A DNA stretch of 42,274 nucleotides from Betaproteobacteria bacterium (GTDB taxonomy: Bacteria; Pseudomonadota; Gammaproteobacteria; Burkholderiales; Rhodocyclaceae), in the NCBI GenBank assembly GCA_016208415.1, contig JACQYB010000066.1, positions 1-42,274 on the forward strand. The letters run 5' to 3'. Shown piece by piece: positions 32,967 through 40,901 of this stretch; the stretch's first letter is position 1, and each line of letters starts with the position of its first letter. A program made the translations under genes and the position numbers. The notes beneath the pieces were generated by a model. The model ran no database searches, was not told the origin of the DNA, and was given only the letters and a program-made list of their open reading frames with translations.

Positions 32967-34673
32967 TTAGCCCGCCGGCACCCGCAGGATCTGGCCGGGG
33001 AAGATGTGGTGCGGCGACGTCAGCACCCGCGGGTTGGCCTCGAAAATCTTCATGTACTGGCTGGCGTCGCCGTAGGCCCTCTTGGCGATGATGCCCAGCG
33101 TGTCGCCGGGCTGCACGGCGATGGTGCGCATCTGGGCTTCGCGCTCCTGCGCCTCCGGGCGCAGTGAAGATACGAAGCCCCCCGTGGCCGCGGCCTGGGG
33201 CGCCGTCACGGCATTGCCCACCAGGGCGTCGATGCGGTTGCGCAGATCCCGTTCCGGAGTGCGCCCCACCCGCCCGCCGGGCGCGGCATTGCCATCGATG
33301 TGCACCTTGTTGTAGACCGAGCGGTAGTAGGCTTCCAGCGCCTTGGGGTCGGCGGCCAGGCGGTCCAGCCTGGCCTTGACGTCCTCGTCGTCGGTCGCCC
33401 CGCGCCTGTTGATCTCGTCCATCTGGGCGCCGATGAAGCGCTGTTCGGCTGCGGATGGCGCCTGATGGCCCGCCACCGCGGCCGCGACCGCGGCACCCAG
33501 GCTGCCGTCCGCTTCCCGTGCCGGTGTGCCCGCCACCTGCGGCGTCGGGATGGTGCCCGCCTGGGACCGGGGCGCATCCGCCGCCGGTTCCCGGCCACCC
33601 TTCCATAGCCACAGCGTGGCGCCAATCAGCAACAGGGCGGCCAGCGCCATGGGAATCGCCGTGGCGCCCTTGCGTGGCGCGGCTTCTTCGCGCGCTTCGC
33701 GCTCGGGCGCTGTGGGAGCGGGCTTGCCCGCGAGTTCCGGCGGCTCATTCGCGGGCAAGCCCGCTCCCGCAGGGGGCTGCGCAGCCGTCACGGACAGCGC
33801 TTGCGCAGCGGCGGCAAGAGGCGTCGCGTGCGCGCTTTCCGCCTCGTTTCCGGGTTCTGCCGCGTGCGCCGGGGGCGCCGCTTCAGCGACGGACGCCGGC
33901 GTTTCGACGATCGGCGCCGGTGCCTCGGCAACGGGCGGCGCCTCGTCCATGACGGGAATGATCACCGGCGCCGCGGCCGGGCTGCGCGGCTGCAGGTTGG
34001 CGGCGGCGGCCACCAGGTCGGCGCCGCTCATGGGCTTGCGCACCCAGACGGTGTTGGGGACGCTCTGTTCCAGCACCGAGCACAGGATGCCGGGCAGCCC
34101 GTAGCGGGCGCTGAACTGTTCCCAGTGGGCGCGGGAAACCGGATGGTCGAAATCGCAGATCGCCGCCTCGGCTACGTGCTCCTCGGTCAGCACGATCACG
34201 CTGCGGCCGGCGCCAACGAAGAACACCTCCAACGCCGCGCGGGTGCGTGGCGCCGGGCTGAGGATGGCCACGCGGATGGGCCGCGGCGCGGTGTTGTCTC
34301 CCCCCGTCGCGCCCGCGCCCGCGCCGGCGGGGCGCAGCGCATCGTGCCGGGGAAGCAGTGCGCTCGCCGCCCGGCCCAGCGCCTCGCCGGTGATCGGCTT
34401 GGCGACCCACACGGTGTCCGGCTCCTGCTGCTCGGCGATGGACAGCAGGATGCCGGGGCGGCCCTGCCGGGCATTGAACTGCGCCCAGTGGGCGCGGGAG
34501 ACCGGGTGGTCGAAATCGAAAACCGCCGCATCCGCCTCGTCTTCGTCCACGATGCGGAACAACGGGCGACCGGCGCCTTCCATGTAAGCCTGCAACGCGG
34601 CATGGGTGCGGCCGGGCAGGCTGAGGAGGACGACCTTGAGACGGGATTCCGATGCCGTGTTGGTGTGGTCCAT
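32967..34673 (-). CDS. tandem pseudo-receiver, membrane and LysM protein
   Basis: A 568-residue protein. Residues 10-110 and about 130-235 are two copies of a receiver-like domain with a fixed motif, FDFDHPVSRAHW and CDFDHPVSRAHW, then VAKP/VRKP where receivers have Lys-Pro. A long Ala/Pro/Glu-rich linker follows, containing a REP palindrome read as codons. One membrane helix (AIPMALAALLLIGATLWLW) at about 350 is followed by a mostly helical region with a DEINRRGATDDEDVKARL segment and a C-terminal LysM domain (VQPGDTLGIIAKRAYGDASQ to PGQILRVPAG) that should bind peptidoglycan. The N-terminus is probably cytosolic and LysM periplasmic. ATG 34673 is chosen for GGGAG six bases upstream; GTG 34697 is the other option. 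A third copy of the domain is in the 35680 gene. Confidence 0.8.
   Translation of the reverse strand: MDHTNTASESRLKVVLLSLPGRTHAALQAYMEGAGRPLFRIVDEDEADAAVFDFDHPVSRAHWAQFNARQGRPGILLSIAEQQEPDTVWVAKPITGEALGRAASALLPRHDALRPAGAGAGATGGDNTAPRPIRVAILSPAPRTRAALEVFFVGAGRSVIVLTEEHVAEAAICDFDHPVSRAHWEQFSARYGLPGILCSVLEQSVPNTVWVRKPMSGADLVAAAANLQPRSPAAAPVIIPVMDEAPPVAEAPAPIVETPASVAEAAPPAHAAEPGNEAESAHATPLAAAAQALSVTAAQPPAGAGLPANEPPELAGKPAPTAPEREAREEAAPRKGATAIPMALAALLLIGATLWLWKGGREPAADAPRSQAGTIPTPQVAGTPAREADGSLGAAVAAAVAGHQAPSAAEQRFIGAQMDEINRRGATDDEDVKARLDRLAADPKALEAYYRSVYNKVHIDGNAAPGGRVGRTPERDLRNRIDALVGNAVTAPQAAATGGFVSSLRPEAQEREAQMRTIAVQPGDTLGIIAKRAYGDASQYMKIFEANPRVLTSPHHIFPGQILRVPAG
33712..33770. repeat. REP palindrome pair inside coding sequence
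   Basis: GTGGGAGCGGGCTTGCCCGC and its inverted partner GCGGGCAAGCCCGCTCCCGC, 22 bp apart, match the pair at 24035-24093. Here they are translated in the linker of the LysM protein as AGAGLPANEPPELAGKPAPT. Confidence 0.85.
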
Positions 34674-34731
34674 GCTGGGCTCCCGAGACAGGGGCACTAC
34701 GATTTCGGTCGTTGCTGCGGTACCCGCCCGC

Positions 34732-35382
34732 CTACATGGGGCGGGTCGGCACCACCGTGGTCAGGCCCAGCAGGCGCCACATCTGCATGCCGTCACGGTA
34801 GTACCTGAGCTTGTCCGCCGGATAGCCGAAGGCCAGGAAACCCTGGATGGCCCGCGGCGACTGGTCGCACCACAGCCCGTTGCAGAACAGCGTCAGGGTC
34901 TTGGCGCGCGAGAAGTCCCACTTGCCGTTGGCCCCCTTCTGCGCCCCCAGGGCGGTGAGGATGCCGTCCATGTGGGGATTGTCGGACTTGACCAGGGAGA
35001 AGGGGATGTTGATGGCGGTGGGAATGGTCTCCGCCTTGTGGAATTCCGGCAGCCGCGCGTCCACCAGCACCCCCGTGCCGGCCTTGACGTCGCGGGCGAT
35101 GAACTCCAGCAGTTCCAGCTCGCCGATGGTCGCCACCCCCGGCGCCGCCTGCATGGGATGGATGCAGAACGGCGGGCAGGGCCGCGAGGTCTTGGCGAAG
35201 TCGTCGATGACCTTGTGGCCCGTGTCCTGGATGCGCTGGATGCGCACCTTCTGGCCGTTGTGGGTGACGTCCAGCCAGGGCATGGACTCGGTGATCTTGA
35301 CCTTGGGTTCCTGCGCCGCGGCGCCGGCGCAGATCGCCACCACCCCGAGCAGGACAGCCAGCGCCCTGATGTTCAATGTCAT
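34732..35382 (-). CDS. exported rhodanese-like protein
   Basis: A 216-residue protein with a signal peptide (LAVLLGVVAICAGAAAQ) and a single rhodanese fold: VLVDARLPEFHKAETIPTAI is the substrate-binding side and TLTLFCNGLWCDQSPRAI the active-site loop, with Cys167 the likely persulfide carrier and Cys172 nearby. The end GYPADKLRYYRDGMQMWRLL is typical of rhodaneses. Periplasmic rhodaneses move sulfane sulfur or act in thiosulfate or cyanide metabolism; the substrate is unknown. Two further cysteines (CPPFC, 69-73) could form a disulfide. The LysM/pseudo-receiver gene follows after 58 bp and is probably co-transcribed. Confidence 0.87.
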   Translation of the reverse strand: MTLNIRALAVLLGVVAICAGAAAQEPKVKITESMPWLDVTHNGQKVRIQRIQDTGHKVIDDFAKTSRPCPPFCIHPMQAAPGVATIGELELLEFIARDVKAGTGVLVDARLPEFHKAETIPTAINIPFSLVKSDNPHMDGILTALGAQKGANGKWDFSRAKTLTLFCNGLWCDQSPRAIQGFLAFGYPADKLRYYRDGMQMWRLLGLTTVVPTRPM

Positions 35383-35516
35383 CGCGCACCTCGATTGGAC
35401 AAGGGAAATTCAGCGGGCCGCCACGGACTTGTTGTTGTTGCGGCGGCCTGATACGGAAATTCGCCTGCTCCCTCGCGGACCCCGTTGCGGGTGACCCGCG
35501 CGGCGAATTGCCGGCA

Positions 35517-35522
35517 ATCCTA
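35517..35522 (-). promoter_or_regulatory. extended -10 promoter of the rhodanese transcription unit
   Basis: On the minus strand GTGCTAGGATT-GCCGGCAATTCG lies 135 bp before the rhodanese ATG. The promoter of the 35680 gene has nearly the same sequence (GTGCTAGGATTTGCCGCAATCCG), so the two units may be read together. The 297-bp gap 35383-35679 holds no gene. Confidence 0.5.
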
Positions 35523-35679
35523 GCACCCTCCGGCGCCGCCCCACAACGCCCGCGAAGCCACGGAGCGACGGCGGCAGCTCCGGGCGGTGGGGCAAGCGGT
35601 CGGGCGAGATGGCGGCGCAGGAGGCAGGCGTGCGGCTATGCTGCCGCGGCGGCGCGGAGGGCGGGCGCGCCCGGCCCGG

Positions 35680-36549
35680 TCAGGGTGCGCGGGGCGGCAC
35701 CGCCGCAACCGCCGGGGCGATCTTGCCGTGGGCCTGGGGCACGACGATGCGGTGGTGGCCGCCGTCGTCCCGCAGCCAGAGCGCGACGGTGATCACCAGC
35801 GTCACCGCCAGGATCAGCGGCAGGCCGATGCCCGCCTTGCGCCACAGCGCCGCGACGCGACTCGGTGGCGCGACTTCGCGGTGGAACAGCGGCGGTGCGC
35901 AATGGGGCGAGCGCACGACGGTCAGCGCGGTGCCGGGTCTGCGCGCCATGGGGATGGGGAAGGCTTCGCGCACGTTGCCGCGCTCCGGTGCCGGCCGTGT
36001 GGGCGTGACGTCGAAAATGCGTGGGGGGTTGCGCCCCGGCGCTGCCGGCGTCGCGCCACTGGGGGCGGCATGGGCCGCGGGCCGCGCCGTGCGCTCCGGG
36101 GCGCGGCGGGCACCGGCAGCCTGCCCCTGCAACTGGGTGGCGGCCGCCGCCAGGGCCGCGTAGGTCACGGGCTTGCCCACCCACACGGTGTCGGGAACGC
36201 ACTGCCGGGCCACGGAAAACACGATCCCCCGGGCCTGGCTGCGGGCGTGGAAGCGCTCCCAGTGCGCCCGCGACACGGGGTGGTCGAAATCGAAGATCGC
36301 CACGTCCGCCTCGGCCTCGCGGCAGGACACGAACATGCTGCGCCCCTCGCCCTGCAGGAAGACATCGAGTGCCGCACGGGTGCGCGGAGGCAGGCTGAGC
36401 ACGGTGACACGCAGGGCTTCGGGGATGGCGCCCGGTGGTTTCGGAGGGGGCGGGAAGGTGGCCGTGGAACGTGCATCCCCTGCCGTGTGGGGATCGCGTT
36501 GAAACATGTCAGGTTTCCCAGAACAGATGCGTTCGGCTGTCTTGTTCAT
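35680..36549 (-). CDS. single pseudo-receiver membrane protein
   Basis: A 289-residue protein (or 275 from ATG 36507). Residues 45-145 are the same receiver-like domain as in the LysM protein: ALRVTVLSLPPRTRAALDVF, IFDFDHPVSRAHWERF, GIVFSVARQCVPDTVWVGKP. A Pro/Ala/Arg-rich linker follows, then one membrane helix near the end (GLPLILAVTLVITVALWL) and a short tail (GGHHRIVVPQAHGKIAP) without LysM. It is not in a tight operon but shares a promoter sequence with the rhodanese/LysM unit. I know no named family for it. The conserved Asp and Lys suggest descent from a phospho-receiver, but activity cannot be claimed. The start codon is uncertain. Confidence 0.75.
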   Translation of the reverse strand: MNKTAERICSGKPDMFQRDPHTAGDARSTATFPPPPKPPGAIPEALRVTVLSLPPRTRAALDVFLQGEGRSMFVSCREAEADVAIFDFDHPVSRAHWERFHARSQARGIVFSVARQCVPDTVWVGKPVTYAALAAAATQLQGQAAGARRAPERTARPAAHAAPSGATPAAPGRNPPRIFDVTPTRPAPERGNVREAFPIPMARRPGTALTVVRSPHCAPPLFHREVAPPSRVAALWRKAGIGLPLILAVTLVITVALWLRDDGGHHRIVVPQAHGKIAPAVAAVPPRAP

Positions 36550-36615
36550 TGCTGCCCGCGCGTGCGCGCGGGGCTACGCGCCGTCGTCTTGAGCCGGTGC
36601 GACGGATTGCGGCAA

Positions 36616-36621
36616 ATCCTA
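36616..36621 (-). promoter_or_regulatory. extended -10 promoter of the single pseudo-receiver gene
   Basis: The minus strand reads GTGCTAGGATTTGCCGCAAT, an extended -10 (TGC-TAGGAT), 67 bp before ATG 36549. See 35517-35522 for its twin. Confidence 0.5.
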
Positions 36622-36748
36622 GCACGGGCGCGGCCTGCCGGACAGCGCTCGACAGGGGGACGGTGCCCCCACGGGGGGAGGGGCGGCAGCGTTCGAGCCC
36701 CCACGGCAACGCGCGCGGTGTCTTCGATCCCGCATGCTGCGGCGCTGT

Positions 36749-36776
36749 TGCCCGTGCCGTCGCGCTCGCCTATGCT
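36749..36776 (+). promoter_or_regulatory. candidate promoter of nikR
   Basis: TTGCCC at 36749-36754 and TATGCT at 36771-36776 with a 16-bp spacer, about 164 bp before the nikR ATG. The 390-bp gap 36550-36939 carries this promoter and the divergent one at 36621-36616 and no gene I can support. Confidence 0.4.
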
Positions 36777-36939
36777 GGATACCCGCGCACCCGAAGGGTG
36801 CAGGAAGCCGGGCAGCCCGGACGGGGCGGTGAGCCCCGCGCCACGCCGGCCGCGGCGGGCCCGGCGCCGGGGGCTGGCCGCAGGCCGCTGGCACCGGTTC
36901 GTTGCCTCGTCATTGTTCCTCGCCACACCGGAGCGCCTC

Positions 36940-37449
36940 ATGGAACGCTTCACCATTTCCCTCGACGTCGCGCTGGCGAAGGAGTTTGACGCCCTGATCG
37001 CGCAGCGCGGCTACCGCAACCGCTCCGAGGCGGTGCGCGACATCCTGCGCGGGCACCTGGAACGCAGCCGCCAGTCGGGCCAGGAATCCGGCCACTGCAT
37101 CGCCAACCTGAGCTACGTCTACAACCACCACGAGCGCGAACTGGCGGAGCGGCTCACCGGCCTGCAGCACGCCCACCACGACCTCACCGTCTCCAGCCTG
37201 CACGCCCACCTGGACCACGACCACTGCATCGAGAGCGTGATCCTGCGCGGACCCACGGCGGCGGTGCGCCGCTTTGCCGAGGCTCTGATGGCCGAGCGCG
37301 GCGTGCGCCACGGCAGCCTCAACCTGGTCACCGCAGTGGTGGAGGACGCGGGCGCGCGCCACGAAGCGGGTCACGGGCACGATCACGGGCATGACCACGA
37401 CCACGGCCCTGGCCACCCCTGGCACGTGCATTACCGGCCGCGGTCGTGA
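36940..37449 (+). CDS. nikR: nickel-responsive regulator NikR with His-rich tail
   Basis: A 169-residue ribbon-helix-helix repressor. Residues 1-45 are the DNA-binding RHH part (MERFTISLDVALAKEFD, RNRSEAVRDILR). The C-terminal regulatory domain has the high-affinity Ni site at His77, His88, His90 and Cys96, matching His76, His87, His89 and Cys95 of E. coli NikR one position on. Residues from about 145 form an extra tail rich in His, Gly and Asp (GHGHDHGHDHDHGPGH), not present in E. coli NikR, which ends at 133; it likely binds more metal. It normally represses nickel uptake when nickel is plentiful. Its target may be the permease at 40902. The HupT-like kinase starts 9 bp downstream in the same operon. 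Confidence 0.93.
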   Translation: MERFTISLDVALAKEFDALIAQRGYRNRSEAVRDILRGHLERSRQSGQESGHCIANLSYVYNHHERELAERLTGLQHAHHDLTVSSLHAHLDHDHCIESVILRGPTAAVRRFAEALMAERGVRHGSLNLVTAVVEDAGARHEAGHGHDHGHDHDHGPGHPWHVHYRPRS

Positions 37450-37458
37450 GGAACTGAC

Positions 37459-38823
37459 GTGCCCCATTCGCGAACCAGCCACCGCCGCCATCCCCTGCCG
37501 CCGCTCGTCGGCACCGGCGAGCTGGCCGGCGTGGGCGAGGAGGTGTGGATCGACGTCATCCAGAAGATGGACGAGGTCTATGCCGACCTGCTGCAGTACG
37601 AAGTGGCGCTGGAGGAGAAGAACGCCCGGCTGGAGGAATCCCAGCAGTTCATCCTCGGCGTGCTCACCTCCATGTCCGACATCCTGGTGGTGTGCGACCG
37701 CCACGGCGTCATCGAGGACGTAAACCGCTCGCTGGTGGATTTCACCGGCCGCGGCGCCGACGAACTGCGCGGCACCTCCCTCTACGACCTGTTCGCCGAC
37801 GAGGCCACCGGCAGCCACGCCCGCCAGGTGCTCGCCGCCCACGCGGGCGAGCCGATCCAGGACTGCGAACTGCCGCTGCGTGGCGCCGCGGGCGCCGTGG
37901 TGCCGGTGTCGCTCAACTGCACGCCGCGCCACGACGCCCGCGGCAGGCCGCTGGGCGTGGTGCTCACCGGACGGCCGGTGGGGGAGCTGCGCCGCGCCTA
38001 CCAGGCCCTGCGCCAGGCCCACGAGGACCTCAAGCGCACGCAGCAACAGCTCATCCATTCGGAGAAGATGGCGTCCCTCGGCCGGCTGGTGGCGGGGGTG
38101 GCCCACGAGCTGAACAACCCCATCAGCTTCGTGCTGGGCAACGCCCACGCCATGCGCCGCTACGCCCACAGGCTGCGCAGCTACCTGGCGGCGGTGCATG
38201 GCGGCGCCGCGGCGGCGGAGTTGGCGGCGTTGCGCCGGCGACTGCGCATCGACCACATCCTCGCCGACCTGGACCCGCTCATCGAGGGCACGGTGGAAGG
38301 TGCGGAGCGCTCCCGCGACATCGTGGACGGTCTCAAGCGCTTCTCGGCCATCGACCGCGACGAGCAGGCCGTGTTCAACCTGGCCGAGGTGGTGGAGAGG
38401 GCGGTGAGGTGGGTGTGCAAGGCGGCGCGGGAAGACTTCAAGGTGCGCGTGGAACTGCCCGAATCCCTGCCGGTGAACGGCTCCGCCGGCCAGATGCAGC
38501 AGGTGGTGATGAACCTGGTGCACAACGCCTGCGATGCCACCGCGGGGTGCGCCGGGCCGCGTCTCCTTGTTGCCGCCCGGGTGGCGGACGGCAACGTGGA
38601 GCTGGACTTCCACGACAACGGCGCCGGCATCGCGCCCGGGGATCTGCCGCGCCTGTTCGATCCCTTCTTCACCACCAAGCCCGTGGGCAAGGGCACCGGC
38701 CTGGGGCTGGCCATCGGCTACGGTATCGTGGAACGCCACGGTGGGCGGCTGGAAGCGGCCAACCACCCGCAAGGCGGGGCGGTGTTTACCCTGGTGTTGC
38801 CACTGGCGGCGGCCGCGGGCTGA
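37459..38823 (+). CDS. hupT: HupT/HoxJ-type sensor histidine kinase with PAS domain
   Basis: A 454-residue soluble kinase. An N-terminal segment (GEEVWIDVIQKMDEVYADLL and QYEVALEEKN) and a PAS domain (about 65-175: ILVVCDRHGVIEDVNRSLVD) lead to the dimerisation helix with His216 (GVAHELNNPISF). The ATPase domain has VHNACDA, DNGAGI, FDPFFTTKPVGKG and GLGLAIGYGIV. This pattern fits HupT of Rhodobacter and HoxJ of Ralstonia, which together with a regulatory hydrogenase and HupR/HoxA control uptake-hydrogenase genes (established there). The start is GTG 37459 with GAGGA upstream. Co-transcription with nikR supports a hydrogenase link; no hydrogenase gene is in the window. A general PAS kinase is the alternative. 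Confidence 0.8.
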   Translation: MPHSRTSHRRHPLPPLVGTGELAGVGEEVWIDVIQKMDEVYADLLQYEVALEEKNARLEESQQFILGVLTSMSDILVVCDRHGVIEDVNRSLVDFTGRGADELRGTSLYDLFADEATGSHARQVLAAHAGEPIQDCELPLRGAAGAVVPVSLNCTPRHDARGRPLGVVLTGRPVGELRRAYQALRQAHEDLKRTQQQLIHSEKMASLGRLVAGVAHELNNPISFVLGNAHAMRRYAHRLRSYLAAVHGGAAAAELAALRRRLRIDHILADLDPLIEGTVEGAERSRDIVDGLKRFSAIDRDEQAVFNLAEVVERAVRWVCKAAREDFKVRVELPESLPVNGSAGQMQQVVMNLVHNACDATAGCAGPRLLVAARVADGNVELDFHDNGAGIAPGDLPRLFDPFFTTKPVGKGTGLGLAIGYGIVERHGGRLEAANHPQGGAVFTLVLPLAAAAG

Positions 38824-38856
38824 ACCGCAGGCCGGCCGGCCGGCTTGTAGTTCGCC

Positions 38857-40209
38857 TTATTGCGCTGCCGGCGGCGCCACCGGCAGCGGCTGCGTCACCG
38901 CCGCGGGCTCGGCGCCGGCCTTGTGGGGCTGGTGCGGATGCCAGCCCACCACCACCACCATCACCAGGAAGCTGATGACGTAGGCCACCGCCACGTGCCA
39001 GCCATGCTTCAGCCACAGCCCCACCGACTTGGCCTCCGGATACATGTTGGACAGCGCCACGCCGGCCGACGAGCCAAACCAGATCATGGAGCCGCCGAAG
39101 CCCACGGCATAGGCGAGGAAGCCCCAGTCGTAGCCGCCCTGCTTGATCGCCAGGGCGGTGAGCGGGATGTTGTCGAACACGGCGGAGATGAAGCCCAGGC
39201 CCATGGAGGTCTGCCAGGACGCCAGCGGCAGCTTCTCCACCGGCATCATGGAGGCGCAGGTCACCAGCGACAGCAGGAAGATCGTGCCCTTGAAGGTTTC
39301 CGGCAGCACCTCCCAGTCGGGGCGGCGCAGTCCCACGGTGAGGAGAATGGCCGCCCACACCGCCACGCCGATGGCCGGGAGGCGGTCGGCCACCTCCGGG
39401 AACTTCAGGTTCATGGTGACGTTGGCGGCGATGGCGAACACCAGGATCAGGCCGACGATGCCCACCCGCGTCCAGTCCACATGGGTATGGGCGTGGGCGC
39501 CCTTGAGGATGGGCGAGTACCTGTGCTGCTGCATGGCCGCCGGAATGCCGAAGATGACCAGTGCCACCAGCGCCGGCACCAGCGCCTCGAACACCTCGGC
39601 GGGCGACACGCCGGAGATCCAGATCATCGTCGTGGTGGTGTCCCCCACCACCGACCAGGCGCCGCCGGCGTTGGAGGCGGCAACGATGCCGGCGAGGAAG
39701 CCGATGTGCACCTTGGCCTTGTACAGCGAGTGCGCCATGGCGCCGCCGATGAGCGCGGCGGCGATGTTGTCCAGGAAGCCAGAGAGGAAGAACACCATGG
39801 CAAGCAGCACGAAGCCGCCCTTCCAGTCGTCCGGCAGGTACTTCGGCAGCACCACCGGCACATGGCTCTTCTCGAAATGGCGCGCCAGCAGGGCGAAGCC
39901 CATGAGCAGGCAGAACAGGTTGGCGATGATCACCCACTCGTGCCCCAGGTGAGCAACGAAGCCCGCCACGCCGGCGCCGGTCTTGAAGCCGGTGAACGCG
40001 ATCTTGTAGAGGGAGATGGTCACCAGGCCGGTGAGCGCCACCTGCAGCGTGTAGTGGTGGAACAGCGCCACGCCCAGCAGCGTCAGGCCAAAAAGGATGA
40101 AATCCACCGGAATGCCGGCCACGGCAGGGCCGTCGGCGGCCAGGGCGGCGGTGCTGGCGAGCAGGAACAGCAGGCCGGGGCCGATGCGACGGAAGAGCGG
40201 GAGCTTCAT
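38857..40209 (-). CDS. nhaD: NhaD-type sodium/proton antiporter
   Basis: A 450-residue inner-membrane protein of the ion transporter superfamily (CitMHS/NhaD). It has a cleavable-looking N-terminus (LLFLLASTAALAADGP) and about ten hydrophobic segments. Two repeat halves carry the family FLDNIAAAL (SGFLDNIAAALIGG) and FDNIPLTAL (SAVFDNIPLTALAIKQGG) motifs, plus NAGGAWSVVGDTTTTMIW, which is characteristic of NhaD. It should export Na+ or Li+ in exchange for H+. The frame extends to 40314, but ATG 40209 gives the normal N-terminus. The His-rich loop HAHTHVDW is unusual but not diagnostic. It is encoded opposite to hupT, with 33 bp between the stop codons. Confidence 0.88.
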   Translation of the reverse strand: MKLPLFRRIGPGLLFLLASTAALAADGPAVAGIPVDFILFGLTLLGVALFHHYTLQVALTGLVTISLYKIAFTGFKTGAGVAGFVAHLGHEWVIIANLFCLLMGFALLARHFEKSHVPVVLPKYLPDDWKGGFVLLAMVFFLSGFLDNIAAALIGGAMAHSLYKAKVHIGFLAGIVAASNAGGAWSVVGDTTTTMIWISGVSPAEVFEALVPALVALVIFGIPAAMQQHRYSPILKGAHAHTHVDWTRVGIVGLILVFAIAANVTMNLKFPEVADRLPAIGVAVWAAILLTVGLRRPDWEVLPETFKGTIFLLSLVTCASMMPVEKLPLASWQTSMGLGFISAVFDNIPLTALAIKQGGYDWGFLAYAVGFGGSMIWFGSSAGVALSNMYPEAKSVGLWLKHGWHVAVAYVISFLVMVVVVGWHPHQPHKAGAEPAAVTQPLPVAPPAAQ

Positions 40210-40364
40210 TGTTGTCAGTCCAACGTTCGTTGAAGGGGATTCGTGGTTGCAGCATGCGCCGTGCCGGCAGGGGGCTGGCGCCACGGAAGTATACCGCCCG
40301 GTCTGAGGGAGCATGGCGGCGCGCGGCCGGGGGCGTAGCCGGTGAATCGGCCGAGGCCGGATCG

Positions 40365-40661
40365 TTACGCCACCGCTGGCGACAAGTCGGTTTGCGAGAA
40401 ATCGCGGCCTTTGCAGAGCGGAGGCGCGTGCGCGTGCTTCGCCGCCGCGAAGGCGAAGCAGTCGCCGAAATTCAGCCCAGCCGGGTGCCGTCCCTTGCCA
40501 TGGCGGGCGAAGGCTTCGGCGGCAAGATCGGCGAGGGTTTCGTCAAGGGGCAGCGTCTTGATGCCGTGCATGTTGAGGAAGGCGCGGGCCTTTTCCATGC
40601 CGGCGGCGCCCAGGCGGGCATGAACGACCATCAGCAACTCGGTGCGGGTGGCGGCGCTCAT
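40365..40661 (-). pseudogene. N-terminally truncated VapC-type PIN toxin
   Basis: The 98 residues match the later two-thirds of a VapC PIN domain: MSAATRTELLMVVHARLG, KARAFLNMHGIKTLPLDETL, GRHPAGLNFGDCFAFAAAKH and LCKGRDFSQTDL. The first 30-35 residues, with the first catalytic Asp (usually in a VIDTSAL strand), are missing; the in-frame codons before the ATG do not restore them. The later active-site acids (Glu in RTELL, Asp in NFGD) remain. No VapB antitoxin lies beside it. It is probably inactive. Confidence 0.65.
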
Positions 40662-40852
40662 GCATGGCGCCCGGGCGGCGCGTCTAGACCGAATACCGCT
40701 CCAGCAACCGCCCGCTCCCGTCCGCCGGCTGGTGGTCGTGACGTTTCCGCCGCGTCGTCACGGGCGGAAGCATCGCTGTCGCCCGCTACCGCGTGCATCT
40801 GCCTCAAGCCACTGATCGCAAGATGCTTTCTGCGCTGGTACGATGCTTGTTA

Positions 40853-40879
40853 GTATGAAGATATTGGAGATCGTCACAT
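40853..40879 (+). promoter_or_regulatory. candidate NikR operator before the nickel permease
   Basis: GTATGA (40853-40858), 15 bp, TCACAT (40874-40879) resembles the E. coli NikR site GTATGA-N16-TCATAC, with one base less and two mismatches. It overlaps a likely -10 (TTAGTAT). It lies 22 bp before the ATG at 40902. The 240 bp before the gene hold nothing else I can support. Confidence 0.4.
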
Positions 40880-40901
40880 CCCCGTCGCGGGAGGAATGAA
40901 C

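Noticed and set aside
35587-36939. Long N-terminal extension of NikR
   Set aside because: The frame is open far upstream but antisense to the pseudo-receiver gene; NikR starts normally at ATG 36940.
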